Assembly (NCBI RefSeq): GCF_029589055.1
Contig: NZ_JARQZP010000007.1
Span: 1,612,001 to 1,676,000, forward strand
DNA: 64,000 bases
Source of the DNA: Vibrio hannami
GTDB lineage: Bacteria > Pseudomonadota > Gammaproteobacteria > Enterobacterales > Vibrionaceae
Reading direction: 5' to 3'
Position numbers and translations under genes: made by a program. Below the pieces are notes generated by a model that worked only from the letters and a program-made list of their open reading frames with translations, was not told the DNA's origin and searched no databases. Of this stretch, positions 54,229 to 62,461 are shown piece by piece. Within the stretch, counting starts at the first letter, position 1; each line of letters opens with the position of its first letter.

Positions 54229-54372
54229 GCTGCAGCTGTAGCCTGAGTTTATTGACAAAGTTCGTCATCCCTGCGAAGGCAGGGATCTAAGATTTTGATT
54301 TGTCTAGATTCCCGCCAAGGCGCATGGCTAGTGCGGGAATCACGCGTTTATTCAAGCCTACAGTTTGTAGCC
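54229..54372. repeat. 144-bp fold-back (MITE-like) intergenic element
   Basis: The outer ends GCTGCAGCTGTAGCCT and AAGCCTACAGTTTGTAGCC are imperfect inverted repeats. Inside, TCATCCCTGC...GCAGGGATCT pairs with AGATTCCCGCC...GCGGGAATCACG. The whole stretch could fold into one long imperfect hairpin between two convergent genes and may end both transcripts. It resembles widespread proteobacterial GC-hairpin repeats; the family is not identified. Confidence 0.55.
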
Positions 54373-54384
54373 TTTTTATTTATA

Positions 54385-54978
54385 TTACTTCTCTGATTCT
54401 ACAATCTGCTTCAATGACCACGGGTGAAGCTTTATGCAAATACCGTCCTTCTTAAATGCAACGGTAGGATTAGGTAAACGCTCCCCTTCCCCTTTTGGAC
54501 TCGACAATTTTGTCTTAATTCCTGCTCGAGTATAGGTATCCCAACGCTCAGCCATTTTCGGAAATGTCTGCTTCAACTCTTCGAGAAAATCTGACGCACT
54601 TTCGGCACCCGAAGGTACTACAAGCTCAACATGCTCCCACCCCTCCTGAGGATAAGATTTCCCCGGAGCGGGATACGGAAGTTCCAGACACTCAATTGTC
54701 TGCCCCAGGAACAGGGGTTTATCCGCAAGTTCAATAACAATAATTGGTCGGCCGTTGATTACAGCATTCGATATTTCATCGCCGAAATTCAGCCACTCCT
54801 TATGGGCTAGCTCTGCGACGCTCTGATCATTGATTCTTAAGGCGATATGGTCAGGGACAAGCCCTTCGATATCAATTCCAACATCACGAGCAAGCCCTTC
54901 TATCCTCATGCTAAAACTCATTAAATCCGATAGCATTTGTTTTGGGTTCAAACGTTTTTCAGAAAGTAAATCACACAT
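54385..54978 (-). CDS. yecM: YecM-family VOC-fold protein
   Basis: A 197-residue protein of the YecM family (VOC/glyoxalase fold). Recognisable parts are GIDIEGLVPDHIALRIND, ELPYPAPGKSYPQEGWEHVELVVP and CIKLHPWSLKQIVESE. The fold suggests a metal-dependent enzyme, but no activity is known. It is divergent from argS, the same neighbour as in E. coli. Confidence 0.9.
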   Translation of the reverse strand: MCDLLSEKRLNPKQMLSDLMSFSMRIEGLARDVGIDIEGLVPDHIALRINDQSVAELAHKEWLNFGDEISNAVINGRPIIVIELADKPLFLGQTIECLELPYPAPGKSYPQEGWEHVELVVPSGAESASDFLEELKQTFPKMAERWDTYTRAGIKTKLSSPKGEGERLPNPTVAFKKDGICIKLHPWSLKQIVESEK

Positions 54979-55191
54979 TATTTTTGTCCACCGAAAGCAT
55001 TTGAAGCAGATAGTACCAATAACGCCGAAAAAAGTGGAAAAATTACTTTATATCATCTGTTAGTAGCTTTCGTAACTTGATATTATTAGCCCCATTTTTA
55101 TGAACAAAATTACAGTAGGCGTGCATAAGGCCTTATTTAAGAGCCACTTTATTGCATAGCTATACATTTCCAGAAATTGAAGGAAAAACGA

Positions 55192-56925
55192 GTGAATATC
55201 CAAGCGCTTATTAATGACAAAGTATCTCAGGCTCTCGAAGCCGCAGGCGCACCAGCAGGAAGCCCTGCTGCTGTTCGTCAATCTGCAAAGCCACAGTTTG
55301 GTGACTACCAGGCTAATGGTGTTATGGGAGTAGCGAAAAAGCTAGGTACTAATCCCCGAGAATTTGCACAAAAAGTACTGGATGTTCTGGATTTAGAAGG
55401 GATCGCAAGCAAAACCGAAATTGCAGGCCCAGGCTTTATCAACATTTTCCTGAGTGAAGAGTTTCTGGCAAAAGCAGCTGAAGCTTCACTTGCCGACGAG
55501 CGCCTTGGTGTGGCTAAAGAAGAAACTAAAACCATCGTTGCTGACTATTCAGCACCAAACGTAGCGAAAGAAATGCATGTTGGTCACCTTCGCTCAACCA
55601 TCATTGGTGATGCAGTCGTTCGCACACTTGAGTTCTTGGGTCACAAAGTTGTCCGCGCAAACCATATCGGTGACTGGGGTACTCAGTTCGGGATGTTAAT
55701 CGCTAACCTTGAGCGTGTTCAGCAAGAGTCTGGTGAAGTATCAATGGAGCTTTCTGATCTGGAAGCTTTCTACCGCGAGTCTAAAAAGCTATATGACGAA
55801 GACGAAGTTTTCGCAGAGCGTGCTCGTAACTACGTAGTGAAACTACAAGGCGGAGATGAATACTGCGCTGAAATGTGGAAGAAACTGGTTGATATCACAA
55901 TGATTCAAAACCAGCGTAACTACGACCGTCTGAATGTATCTCTAACTCGTGACGACGTGATGGGCGAAAGCATGTATAACGACATGCTGCCAGGTATCGT
56001 AGCGGATCTGAAAGAGAAAGGTCTGGCACAGGAAGACGATGGCGCTCAGGTTGTATTCCTAGATGAGTACAAAAACAAAGACGGTGAGCCAATGGGCGTT
56101 ATCATCCAGAAGCGTGATGGTGGCTTCCTGTACACAACTACAGATATAGCTTGTGCAAAGTACCGTTATGAAACAATAGGCGCAGACCGAGTACTTTACT
56201 TTATCGATTCGCGTCAGCACCAACACCTAATGCAAGCGTGGACAATCGTACGCAAAGCTGGCTATGTACCTGAAGAAGTAACTCTGGAACACCACGCATT
56301 TGGAATGATGCTTGGCAAAGATGGTCGTCCGTTTAAAACTCGTGCTGGCGGTACTGTTCGTCTTGCAGATCTACTTGATGAGGCTGAAGACCGTGCACAG
56401 AAACTGATTGAAAGCAAAAACCCGGAACTAGATTCAGAAGAGAAAAAGAACATCGCAAATACTGTTGCGATGGCTGCTGTAAAATACGCAGACCTATCTA
56501 AACACCGTACAACCGACTACATCTTCGATTGGGATAACATGCTGGCGTTTGAAGGTAACACTGCGCCATATATGCAATATGCTTATACTCGTGTTGCGTC
56601 TGTATTCGCAAAAGCGGGCATCTCAATGGATGAGCTTACAGGTGATATACAGATTACCGATGAGAAAGAAAAAGCACTTATCGCTAAGTTGTTGCAATTT
56701 GAAGAAGCAGTACAAGCGGTTGCACGCGAAGGCCAACCTCATATCATGTGTGGCTACCTGTTTGAACTTGCAGGCCAGTTCTCAAGCTTCTACGAAGCAT
56801 GCCCTATTCTGGTTGCTGAAGAAGAATCAGTGAAGCAAAGCCGCCTGAAACTAGCGGCGCTAACGGCGAAAACCATCAAGCAAGGTCTGTCTCTACTAGG
56901 CATTGATACTCTTGAGCGCATGTAA
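55192..56925 (+). CDS. argS: Arginyl-tRNA synthetase
   Basis: A 577-residue class I synthetase, the length of E. coli ArgS. The N-terminal tRNA D-loop domain is followed by the HIGH-type motif DYSAPNVAKEMHVGHLRST and the C-terminal anticodon-binding domain ending GLSLLGIDTLERM. The GTG start at 55192 gives VNIQAL, matching MNIQAL of the family, with AAGGAAAA upstream; an ATG at 55177 is less likely. Confidence 0.97.
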   Translation: MNIQALINDKVSQALEAAGAPAGSPAAVRQSAKPQFGDYQANGVMGVAKKLGTNPREFAQKVLDVLDLEGIASKTEIAGPGFINIFLSEEFLAKAAEASLADERLGVAKEETKTIVADYSAPNVAKEMHVGHLRSTIIGDAVVRTLEFLGHKVVRANHIGDWGTQFGMLIANLERVQQESGEVSMELSDLEAFYRESKKLYDEDEVFAERARNYVVKLQGGDEYCAEMWKKLVDITMIQNQRNYDRLNVSLTRDDVMGESMYNDMLPGIVADLKEKGLAQEDDGAQVVFLDEYKNKDGEPMGVIIQKRDGGFLYTTTDIACAKYRYETIGADRVLYFIDSRQHQHLMQAWTIVRKAGYVPEEVTLEHHAFGMMLGKDGRPFKTRAGGTVRLADLLDEAEDRAQKLIESKNPELDSEEKKNIANTVAMAAVKYADLSKHRTTDYIFDWDNMLAFEGNTAPYMQYAYTRVASVFAKAGISMDELTGDIQITDEKEKALIAKLLQFEEAVQAVAREGQPHIMCGYLFELAGQFSSFYEACPILVAEEESVKQSRLKLAALTAKTIKQGLSLLGIDTLERM

Positions 56926-56940
56926 TTGCAGCTAAAGTTT

Positions 56941-56970
56941 AAAAAAGCATCCTTCGTGGATGCTTTTTTT
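56941..56970 (+). terminator. Intrinsic terminator of argS
   Basis: Stem AAAAAAGCATCC / GGATGCTTTTTT around TTCGT with a long T-run, 16 bases after the stop. Confidence 0.92.
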
Positions 56971-57264
56971 CATCACTACTAAAGTGAATCATGTCTACTT
57001 CCGTATCCATAACCTTTCCCTCAGTCAAAATCGTCAAAAACACAAACATTAAATGCGTCAAACCATTTAGCTATGTGCATCTATTGCACAATGCGCGACG
57101 TGTCGTGTTTGTCATGCAGGGTTGGCGCATATCTTATAGAGAAGCCAAACCGATACGCATATAGTAAACGGCATACGAAAGAACATCCTTTCATACCGAA
57201 TTCCAGAAGTGGCATGGCCTTAAGCTATGTCACTCCGGCAGCAAGCGAAGGTGTCATTGACACC
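56971..57264 (+). other. Gap that may encode a small RNA
   Basis: No convincing protein gene: a possible 134-codon frame at 57073-57477 has no recognisable domain and runs into the AraC gene on the other strand. It contains a dyad TGTGCA-N5-TGCACA near 57075-57091. It ends in two stacked hairpins and a strong terminator (57265-57300), so it could be transcribed rightward as a small RNA. No clear promoter was found. Confidence 0.3.
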
Positions 57265-57300
57265 CGTGGTATGGTCCCCCGGCTATACCACGTTTTTTTT
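57265..57300 (+). terminator. Orphan intrinsic terminator
   Basis: Perfect stem CGTGGTAT / ATACCACG followed by eight T residues on the plus strand. A second hairpin, GGTGTC-ATT-GACACC, lies immediately before it (from 57250). argS already has its own terminator 300 bp upstream, so this one must end another transcript. Confidence 0.75.
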
Positions 57301-57439
57301 GCTACATCCCCATTAACCAAACGTGTCTGTTTTCTCACCTTTTTAGTTGTCAAAGGAAAAGCGGACGCCTGCGGCCACCTTCAGCTGAATGGTTTATTAC
57401 TTTTTCAAGATTTTGTTATCAGAGAAGCAGAACACCAAC

Positions 57440-58240
57440 TCAGGCACTATGTTCTAAGGGATCTAACTCTGATTTAGAATCGCTTGTTAAAGCGTATTTT
57501 GAAGGAGAAATGCCAAAGCGGTTTTTAAATTTTTGGCTGAAATAGGAAGGATCGTTAAATCCAGAGTTAAGCGCCACATCACTCACTTTCTCACCTCGCT
57601 TTAATAGCGGGCATGAGCTTTTAAGACGCACCTCTGTAAGATACTCAGTGAAAGTTTGGTTAGTTAAATTCTTGAACTTTCGCTGGAGAGTTCTTTCGGA
57701 TAAAAACAGACATTTTGATGCGCTAGATGTGCCAAACTCTGGATCCTGATAACGAGTACCGACAAGATCAAGTACCTTATTTAACCAGGCATCAATATCA
57801 TCAGCAGAACTTTCTTTTTCGTCATCCACAGGATAGCGTGAATGATGAGGCGAACCTACGTAGTTAGATAAGCGTTCTGTTTGCTGTAACAGTTGCAAGT
57901 CCTTAGCTTTTAACTGTTCCTCAAGCTCTTTATACAGTTTAAGTGTTCTACTCACATAAAAAGCAGACAAAGAAAAGCAAAGGACAACCAGGGTAGCGGA
58001 AACAAGCAACACTGCGTTTTTACTGGGATGAGTCATGGCAAAAAACACATAGATCAAACCAATAAGAATTGCCAACGATATGATCAACCAGTTCCTACGC
58101 AACTTGCAACCCCGGACTAAAAAAGAAGAGCCTGCATTAGGGCAGGTAGCCCTAATGTAATCATCCGAGCAAAGAGTATGACAATAAACAACAAGTTCAA
58201 AGAGTGAAAAAGTAACGTAAAGTAAATTTATATCAATCAT
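57440..58240 (-). CDS. Membrane-anchored AraC-family regulator
   Basis: A 266-residue protein. Two hydrophobic helices (WLIISLAILIGLIYVFFAM, then AVLLVSATLVVLCFSLSAFYV) are followed by a short coiled-coil (KLYKELEEQLKAKDLQLLQQTERL) and a C-terminal AraC double helix-turn-helix (about 165-255; CLFLSERTLQRKFKNLTNQT and VSDVALNSGFNDPSYFSQKFKNRFGISPSKY). The membrane link suggests it senses an envelope or periplasmic signal. The first ~50 residues are unusual and the start may be later. Target unknown. Confidence 0.82.
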   Translation of the reverse strand: MIDINLLYVTFSLFELVVYCHTLCSDDYIRATCPNAGSSFLVRGCKLRRNWLIISLAILIGLIYVFFAMTHPSKNAVLLVSATLVVLCFSLSAFYVSRTLKLYKELEEQLKAKDLQLLQQTERLSNYVGSPHHSRYPVDDEKESSADDIDAWLNKVLDLVGTRYQDPEFGTSSASKCLFLSERTLQRKFKNLTNQTFTEYLTEVRLKSSCPLLKRGEKVSDVALNSGFNDPSYFSQKFKNRFGISPSKYALTSDSKSELDPLEHSA

Positions 58241-58317
58241 ATAGTTGAGCGCGAATACATCGGCTCAACTCCATATAATAGAAGAATAAAATGCTTCTTT
58301 CTTCTTAAGCTTACTTA

Positions 58318-59202
58318 TTATTCAGCAGATAAACATTCATAAAAACTATCTGACAGCTGATTCAGAAAAGTAAAGTAGCTGGATTTTTTAACCACAATAT
58401 CCGTTGCCAGTGGATCGAGTTGGCCCACATTTACATCACTACCTCGCGTCACAGACGCAATCACTGTAGGCTTAAACTGTGGCTCAGAGAACACACACTG
58501 AACATCACCACTACGAAGCGTTGTTTTAATTTTTATCAATGTCTTAGCACCCGGTTTCCTCTCCGGAGATACCGTAAACTTCCCTAAATGGTTCAGGGAG
58601 AAATATTCTTCAAAGTAACCGTAAGCATCATGGAAAACGTAATAGCCTTTGTTTTTAACAGGCTCAAGTTTATTTGAAATATCTTCCAACACTTGATCAA
58701 GATTGGTTACAAATTTCTTGTAATTTTTCTCATATGTTCCCTGATTCTTAGTATCAAGTTCAGACAATTTATCGGTGACGATTCTGGCTATCTGTTTTGC
58801 CTGATCTGGCCCTAGCCAAACGTGAGGATCGTGTGTTCCGTGGTTATGTCCATCATCCACATGGTCGCTACCAAACTCTCTCAAAACTAATCTTTTATCT
58901 GAGCTAAGCGGTAATGCACTTTGATTATTCTGTAGTACTTTCTCCAAAAATGGTTCTAGCTCGGGTCCGAACCAGATAACCAGATCTGAACCTTTGATTT
59001 TTTTGATGTCTGAAGGCTTCAGCGCATAATCATGGGGAGAAGCATTAGTAGAAACTAATAGATCCAAATTTGTAGTATCTTGTGTAATCTCTTTCACAAT
59101 AAGCTGAATAGGCTTAACACTCACGGTTACATTGATTGGATTTGCATGAGCAAAAGCAGGGACAAGCATAAGTGCCAACATCAGTTTAGTTAATCTTTTC
59201 AA
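58318..59202 (-). CDS. znuA: Zinc ABC transporter substrate-binding protein
   Basis: A 294-residue cluster A-I metal-binding protein. The signal peptide MKRLTKLMLALMLVPAFAHA precedes the domain. Zinc ligands are in TNASPHDYALKPSD, the short His-rich loop DHVDDGHNHGTHDPHVWLGP and YVFHDAYGYFE. It hands zinc to the ZnuB channel. It is divergent from znuCB across a Zur box. Confidence 0.95.
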   Translation of the reverse strand: MKRLTKLMLALMLVPAFAHANPINVTVSVKPIQLIVKEITQDTTNLDLLVSTNASPHDYALKPSDIKKIKGSDLVIWFGPELEPFLEKVLQNNQSALPLSSDKRLVLREFGSDHVDDGHNHGTHDPHVWLGPDQAKQIARIVTDKLSELDTKNQGTYEKNYKKFVTNLDQVLEDISNKLEPVKNKGYYVFHDAYGYFEEYFSLNHLGKFTVSPERKPGAKTLIKIKTTLRSGDVQCVFSEPQFKPTVIASVTRGSDVNVGQLDPLATDIVVKKSSYFTFLNQLSDSFYECLSAE

Positions 59203-59232
59203 CGTAAAACTCCAGGTAGTATCAAAAGCGCA

Positions 59233-59255
59233 TGAATGTTATATTATAACGCTTG
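59233..59255. promoter_or_regulatory. Zur box between znuA and znuC
   Basis: A dyad centred on GTTATATTATAAC at 59238-59250, matching the Zur operator core (GTTATAWTATAAC). It lies between the divergent znuA and znuCB genes, so zinc-bound Zur would repress both. Confidence 0.88.
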
Positions 59256-59277
59256 TGTTTGTAAATGAGATTTATTC

Positions 59278-60063
59278 ATGACTGCGTTAGTCAGAATGAC
59301 TGATATCAATGTTACCTTTGGTGACCGTAAGGTACTGGATGCGATAAGCCTTGAGCTCCATCAGGGCGAAATTACCACGCTTATAGGGCCCAATGGTGCG
59401 GGTAAATCCACCTTAATAAAAGTTCTGCTGGGGCTTAACAAAAGCTATTCCGGTAGTGTCGAGAAAACTCATAGCCTTTCAATTGGTTATGTCCCTCAGA
59501 AGCTGACTTTAAATGAGTCACTACCCTTAAATGTCGATAGATTCCTGAAGCTTGCAGGAAAGTTTAGTGAACAGGAGCGTGTTGATTCTCTGAAACTTGT
59601 TGGCGCTGAACATCTTTTAAAATCCAACATGCACTCGCTGTCAGGTGGAGAAAGTCAAAGAGTTCTCATTGCAAGAGCCTTATTAAGACGCCCTTCTCTT
59701 CTGGTTCTAGACGAGCCTGCTCAGGGAGTCGATGTTCAGGGACAGATAGACCTATACAACTTGATTGATTCTATAAGACACAGATTTAATTGCGCAATCT
59801 TGATGGTTTCGCATGATTTACATCTTGTCATGGCAAAAACAGACAAAGTAGTTTGTATCCATCATCATATCTGCTGTTCTGGTACACCTGAACATGTTAC
59901 TTCACACCCATCCTACACATCATTGTTCGGTGCAATAGCTAATCGCTCCCTTGCTTTCTATCGTCACGGGCACGAACACCATCACGATTTGTCGGGAAAC
60001 CCTGTTGATGGTGACCTAGAGTCTTGCTCCCACCATGATCACGGACATCACCATCATGATTGA
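59278..60063 (+). CDS. znuC: Zinc ABC transporter ATPase ZnuC
   Basis: A 261-residue ABC ATPase. Walker A GPNGAGKSTLIK, signature LSGGESQRVLIARALLR, Walker B LLVLDEPAQGVD and the switch His in VSHDLHLV. The tail is rich in His (HGHEHHHDL and SHHDHGHHHHD), which fits metal sensing or binding in the cytoplasm. It overlaps znuB by eight bases. Confidence 0.96.
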   Translation: MTALVRMTDINVTFGDRKVLDAISLELHQGEITTLIGPNGAGKSTLIKVLLGLNKSYSGSVEKTHSLSIGYVPQKLTLNESLPLNVDRFLKLAGKFSEQERVDSLKLVGAEHLLKSNMHSLSGGESQRVLIARALLRRPSLLVLDEPAQGVDVQGQIDLYNLIDSIRHRFNCAILMVSHDLHLVMAKTDKVVCIHHHICCSGTPEHVTSHPSYTSLFGAIANRSLAFYRHGHEHHHDLSGNPVDGDLESCSHHDHGHHHHD

Positions 60064-60814
60064 GTTTTTACTTCCTGCTATTTTTGCTGGCTTGGGCATT
60101 GCGATTATATCTGGTCCGCTTGGTTCTTTTGTGGTGTGGCGAAAAATGGCCTATTTTGGTGACACGCTTGCACACGCATCACTGCTTGGCATCTCTCTGG
60201 GCTTTCTACTCGACGTGAACTTATATGTTGCTCTCGTAGTGTGTTGCCTGGCAATAGCGGTGATTCTCGTAGCATTACAAAAGAAATCTGTTGTCGGAAC
60301 AGATACCCTACTTGGGATTTTAGCGCATAGCTCGCTTTCACTAGGTATGGTGGCAATTAGCTTACTGGACAACGTGCGCATCGATTTGATGAGTTATCTC
60401 TTTGGGGATTTGCTGGCTGTTACTCCAGAAGATCTCTATTTTATTTACGTGGGTGTCCTTGTTGTTTCGACAATTCTGTATCTGCTATGGATACCACTGC
60501 TATCCTCAAGCGTTAACGAAGAACTAGCCGCAGTAGAAGGTATCAATGTCGATCTGATTAGACTGATACTTATGCTATTGGTCGGAGTCGTTATCGCGGT
60601 AGGAATGAAGTTTGTTGGCGCATTAATCATTACATCGTTGTTAATAATTCCTCCTGCCACCGCGAGGCGTTTTGCAAACACACCAGAACAAATGGTCGCG
60701 ATAGCCTCAGCAATAGGTGCGATGTCTGTGTTATGTGGTATCGCTCTCTCTTGGGAGTTCGACACTCCAGCCGGGCCATCCGTTGTAATCAGTGCCGCTG
60801 GATTTTTATCCTGA
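60056..60814 (+). CDS. znuB: Zinc ABC transporter permease ZnuB
   Basis: A 252-residue ABC-3 type permease with about eight membrane helices: SGPLGSFVVWRKMAYFGDTLAHASLLGI is the family start region, and ALIITSLLIIPPATARRFA is near the end. The start at 60056 (MIEFLL) matches the family; an ATG at 60035 lies inside the znuC His tail. It forms the zinc channel. Confidence 0.95.
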   Translation: MIEFLLPAIFAGLGIAIISGPLGSFVVWRKMAYFGDTLAHASLLGISLGFLLDVNLYVALVVCCLAIAVILVALQKKSVVGTDTLLGILAHSSLSLGMVAISLLDNVRIDLMSYLFGDLLAVTPEDLYFIYVGVLVVSTILYLLWIPLLSSSVNEELAAVEGINVDLIRLILMLLVGVVIAVGMKFVGALIITSLLIIPPATARRFANTPEQMVAIASAIGAMSVLCGIALSWEFDTPAGPSVVISAAGFLS

Positions 60815-60870
60815 GTCAGATTAAGCCGCAAAAAATCTAATAACTCGGAAAAATAAGCTAAAGAAACAGG

Positions 60871-60909
60871 CCGGTGCGACGATACATAGTTATCTCCACC
60901 GGATTTTTT
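60871..60909 (+). terminator. Hairpin with T-run after znuB
   Basis: Stem CCGGTG / CACCGG with a 20-base loop followed by ATTTTTT. It ends only a few bases before the next start codon, so it may act as an attenuator for that gene as well as a terminator for znuCB. Confidence 0.65.
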
Positions 60910-60913
60910 AGTG

Positions 60914-61416
60914 ATGCAAGTTCAGGAAAGTACAGCCAACTTACAGGTTAACGAGCTCAAGTTTGGCAGCCATATAAACCAGGCTGTTGAATTTGGGAAC
61001 AGAGCAGATTTTGCTTTGCTTTTGGCTATGTTATCTGGTGATGCACGAGAAATCGAGCCACTTCAATCCTTAGATACAACCTCAGAATCAGAAAATGATA
61101 TACGAATTCGATTAGGCGTTAACCCTACAGCTCCTCTAAACTCAGATAGTGAAACCTATTTAAGTGGTGCAGCTGTATCCCGCCATTTCATTCCGCGGGA
61201 ATCTCTAGTGCCAAGCTGCAAAACGGGCTACGTCCAGATGCATTAGCCTACATAGCAGAATACACAGAAGGGCTTGGTGAAGATGTTTATCGTAACCTGT
61301 CTCTCCGAGAGCAAAAACTGGCAGCAAAAGAGACTGTCTCCTTAATGGATTCTAACGATTTGTACAATAAACTGGTTGTCGCAAACAGAACCTACCAGAT
61401 CCAGGCACAAGTTTGA
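60914..61416 (+). CDS. Conserved hypothetical protein (one frameshift)
   Basis: I do not recognise a family function. The first ~100 residues (MQVQESTANLQVNELKFGS, VEFGNRADFALLLAMLSGDARE, SAAVSRHFIPRESLVP) continue in another frame after about 61213 as KLQNGLRPDALAYIAEYTEG and on to NKLVVANRTYQIQAQV, ending at 61416. Adding one base at 61213-61215 joins them into a soluble protein of about 168 residues. The sequence looks like a small cytoplasmic VC-type hypothetical seen only in vibrios. It has no membrane segment or signal peptide. The start codon follows a terminator-like hairpin directly, with no clear ribosome site. Confidence 0.65.
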
Positions 61417-61573
61417 CTCGCTTAACCCTACCAGCATCCATAATTTGTGCGAATATGTTTCTTATTCCACCAACCAAATGTGAAGCAGCCCTAACTCTAC
61501 CACTTTAGTCGACCCTACAATTGCTCTTTCATGATGTTATTCACAACTTAAATAGCAGATCAGTACCTATATT

Positions 61574-61598
61574 GAACATAAAGAAAAATATTATGTTC
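61574..61598. promoter_or_regulatory. Inverted repeat upstream of the SDR gene
   Basis: Perfect arms GAACATAA and TTATGTTC separated by nine bases, about 65-90 bp before the SDR-like start codon. A candidate operator. Confidence 0.4.
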
Positions 61599-61661
61599 TA
61601 TTTGACCGTTAATTCAGGCTCTTTTTAGCTCGGTTAGTCGTCTTCAGACTTGGTACTGTAT

Positions 61662-62342
61662 ATGGATATTAAAAACTCTGTCGTTCTTATTACATCAGCA
61701 GGTTCACCGTTAGGAGGTGTACTTGCTGGTCATTTCGCCCAGTTGGGCGCACATATTGTTTTGTCCGATACAGACGCAAGTAAGCTCGAAGAGGTCACTA
61801 CCCGCTGTAAAATGATGTCAGATAATATTCACGATTTTCTGCTGCCTGACCATTCCGAACACAGTGTGAAGGAATTGCTTACTTTCATATCTGATAGCTT
61901 CGCAAACGGGATCGACATCCTTATCAACTATTGGCCAAGTAATCCATTTCCTGCACTCACTAGCGATGTGAGTGGGCAAGATTTCTCAAAAAAATACGCA
62001 ACGTTTGCTTCTTCGCTGTTTAACTATGGACAAGCCTGTTCCGCTCAGATGAGAGATCGTGCAAAAAATGGGGTTATAGTGAATATCCTATCATTGTCCG
62101 ATAGTAAAGAACTGCTGGGGATTGATAACGCATCATCGATCGTGTCAGGAATGACAAAGAGTTGGGCTAAGGAGCTAAACCAGTTCAATATTCGTGTCGG
62201 CGGTGTTGTACCATCTTTCTCTCATTCAGCGAATGACGAATCGTTCCATTGGTCAATTCTCAATGACGAGTTAATCCGCAATACCGAGTACATCGTTTCC
62301 AACGATTACTTCAACGGCCGAATCGTCTCTGCAGAAGTTTAA
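61662..62342 (+). CDS. SDR-family protein with degenerate active site
   Basis: A 226-residue Rossmann-fold protein of the short-chain dehydrogenase family. It keeps the fold (VVLITSAGSPLGGVLAGHFAQLGAHIVLSD; VIVNILSLSDS; GMTKSWAKELNQFNIRVGGVVPSF). However, the NNAG motif is replaced (LINYWPS), and the catalytic Tyr and Lys of YxxxK appear as Asp155 and Ser159 (DNASS). It is therefore probably not a standard oxidoreductase and may bind a nucleotide or serve as a regulator. The ATG at 61662 fits the family; a TTG at 61650 is unlikely. Confidence 0.8.
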   Translation: MDIKNSVVLITSAGSPLGGVLAGHFAQLGAHIVLSDTDASKLEEVTTRCKMMSDNIHDFLLPDHSEHSVKELLTFISDSFANGIDILINYWPSNPFPALTSDVSGQDFSKKYATFASSLFNYGQACSAQMRDRAKNGVIVNILSLSDSKELLGIDNASSIVSGMTKSWAKELNQFNIRVGGVVPSFSHSANDESFHWSILNDELIRNTEYIVSNDYFNGRIVSAEV

Positions 62343-62365
62343 CCTTTTTACTTCCCTAAAATGTC

Positions 62366-62396
62366 AAAAAGCCCTATCGCGATGATAGGGCTTTTA
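62366..62396. terminator. Bidirectional terminator between SDR gene and adhE
   Basis: Stem AAAAGCCCTATC / GATAGGGCTTTT around GCGAT with A/T runs on both sides; it serves both convergent genes. Confidence 0.88.
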
Positions 62397-62461
62397 ATTT
62401 ATGAGATGTTCGTGCTAGCGAAAAAATCTCATAACTTCATTCTTACTCTATTGAGTTCGAA

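Noticed and set aside
57073..57477. Possible 134-codon plus-strand gene
   Set aside because: No recognisable domain or membrane segment, no clear ribosome site, passes through a strong terminator hairpin and overlaps the AraC-type gene on the other strand.
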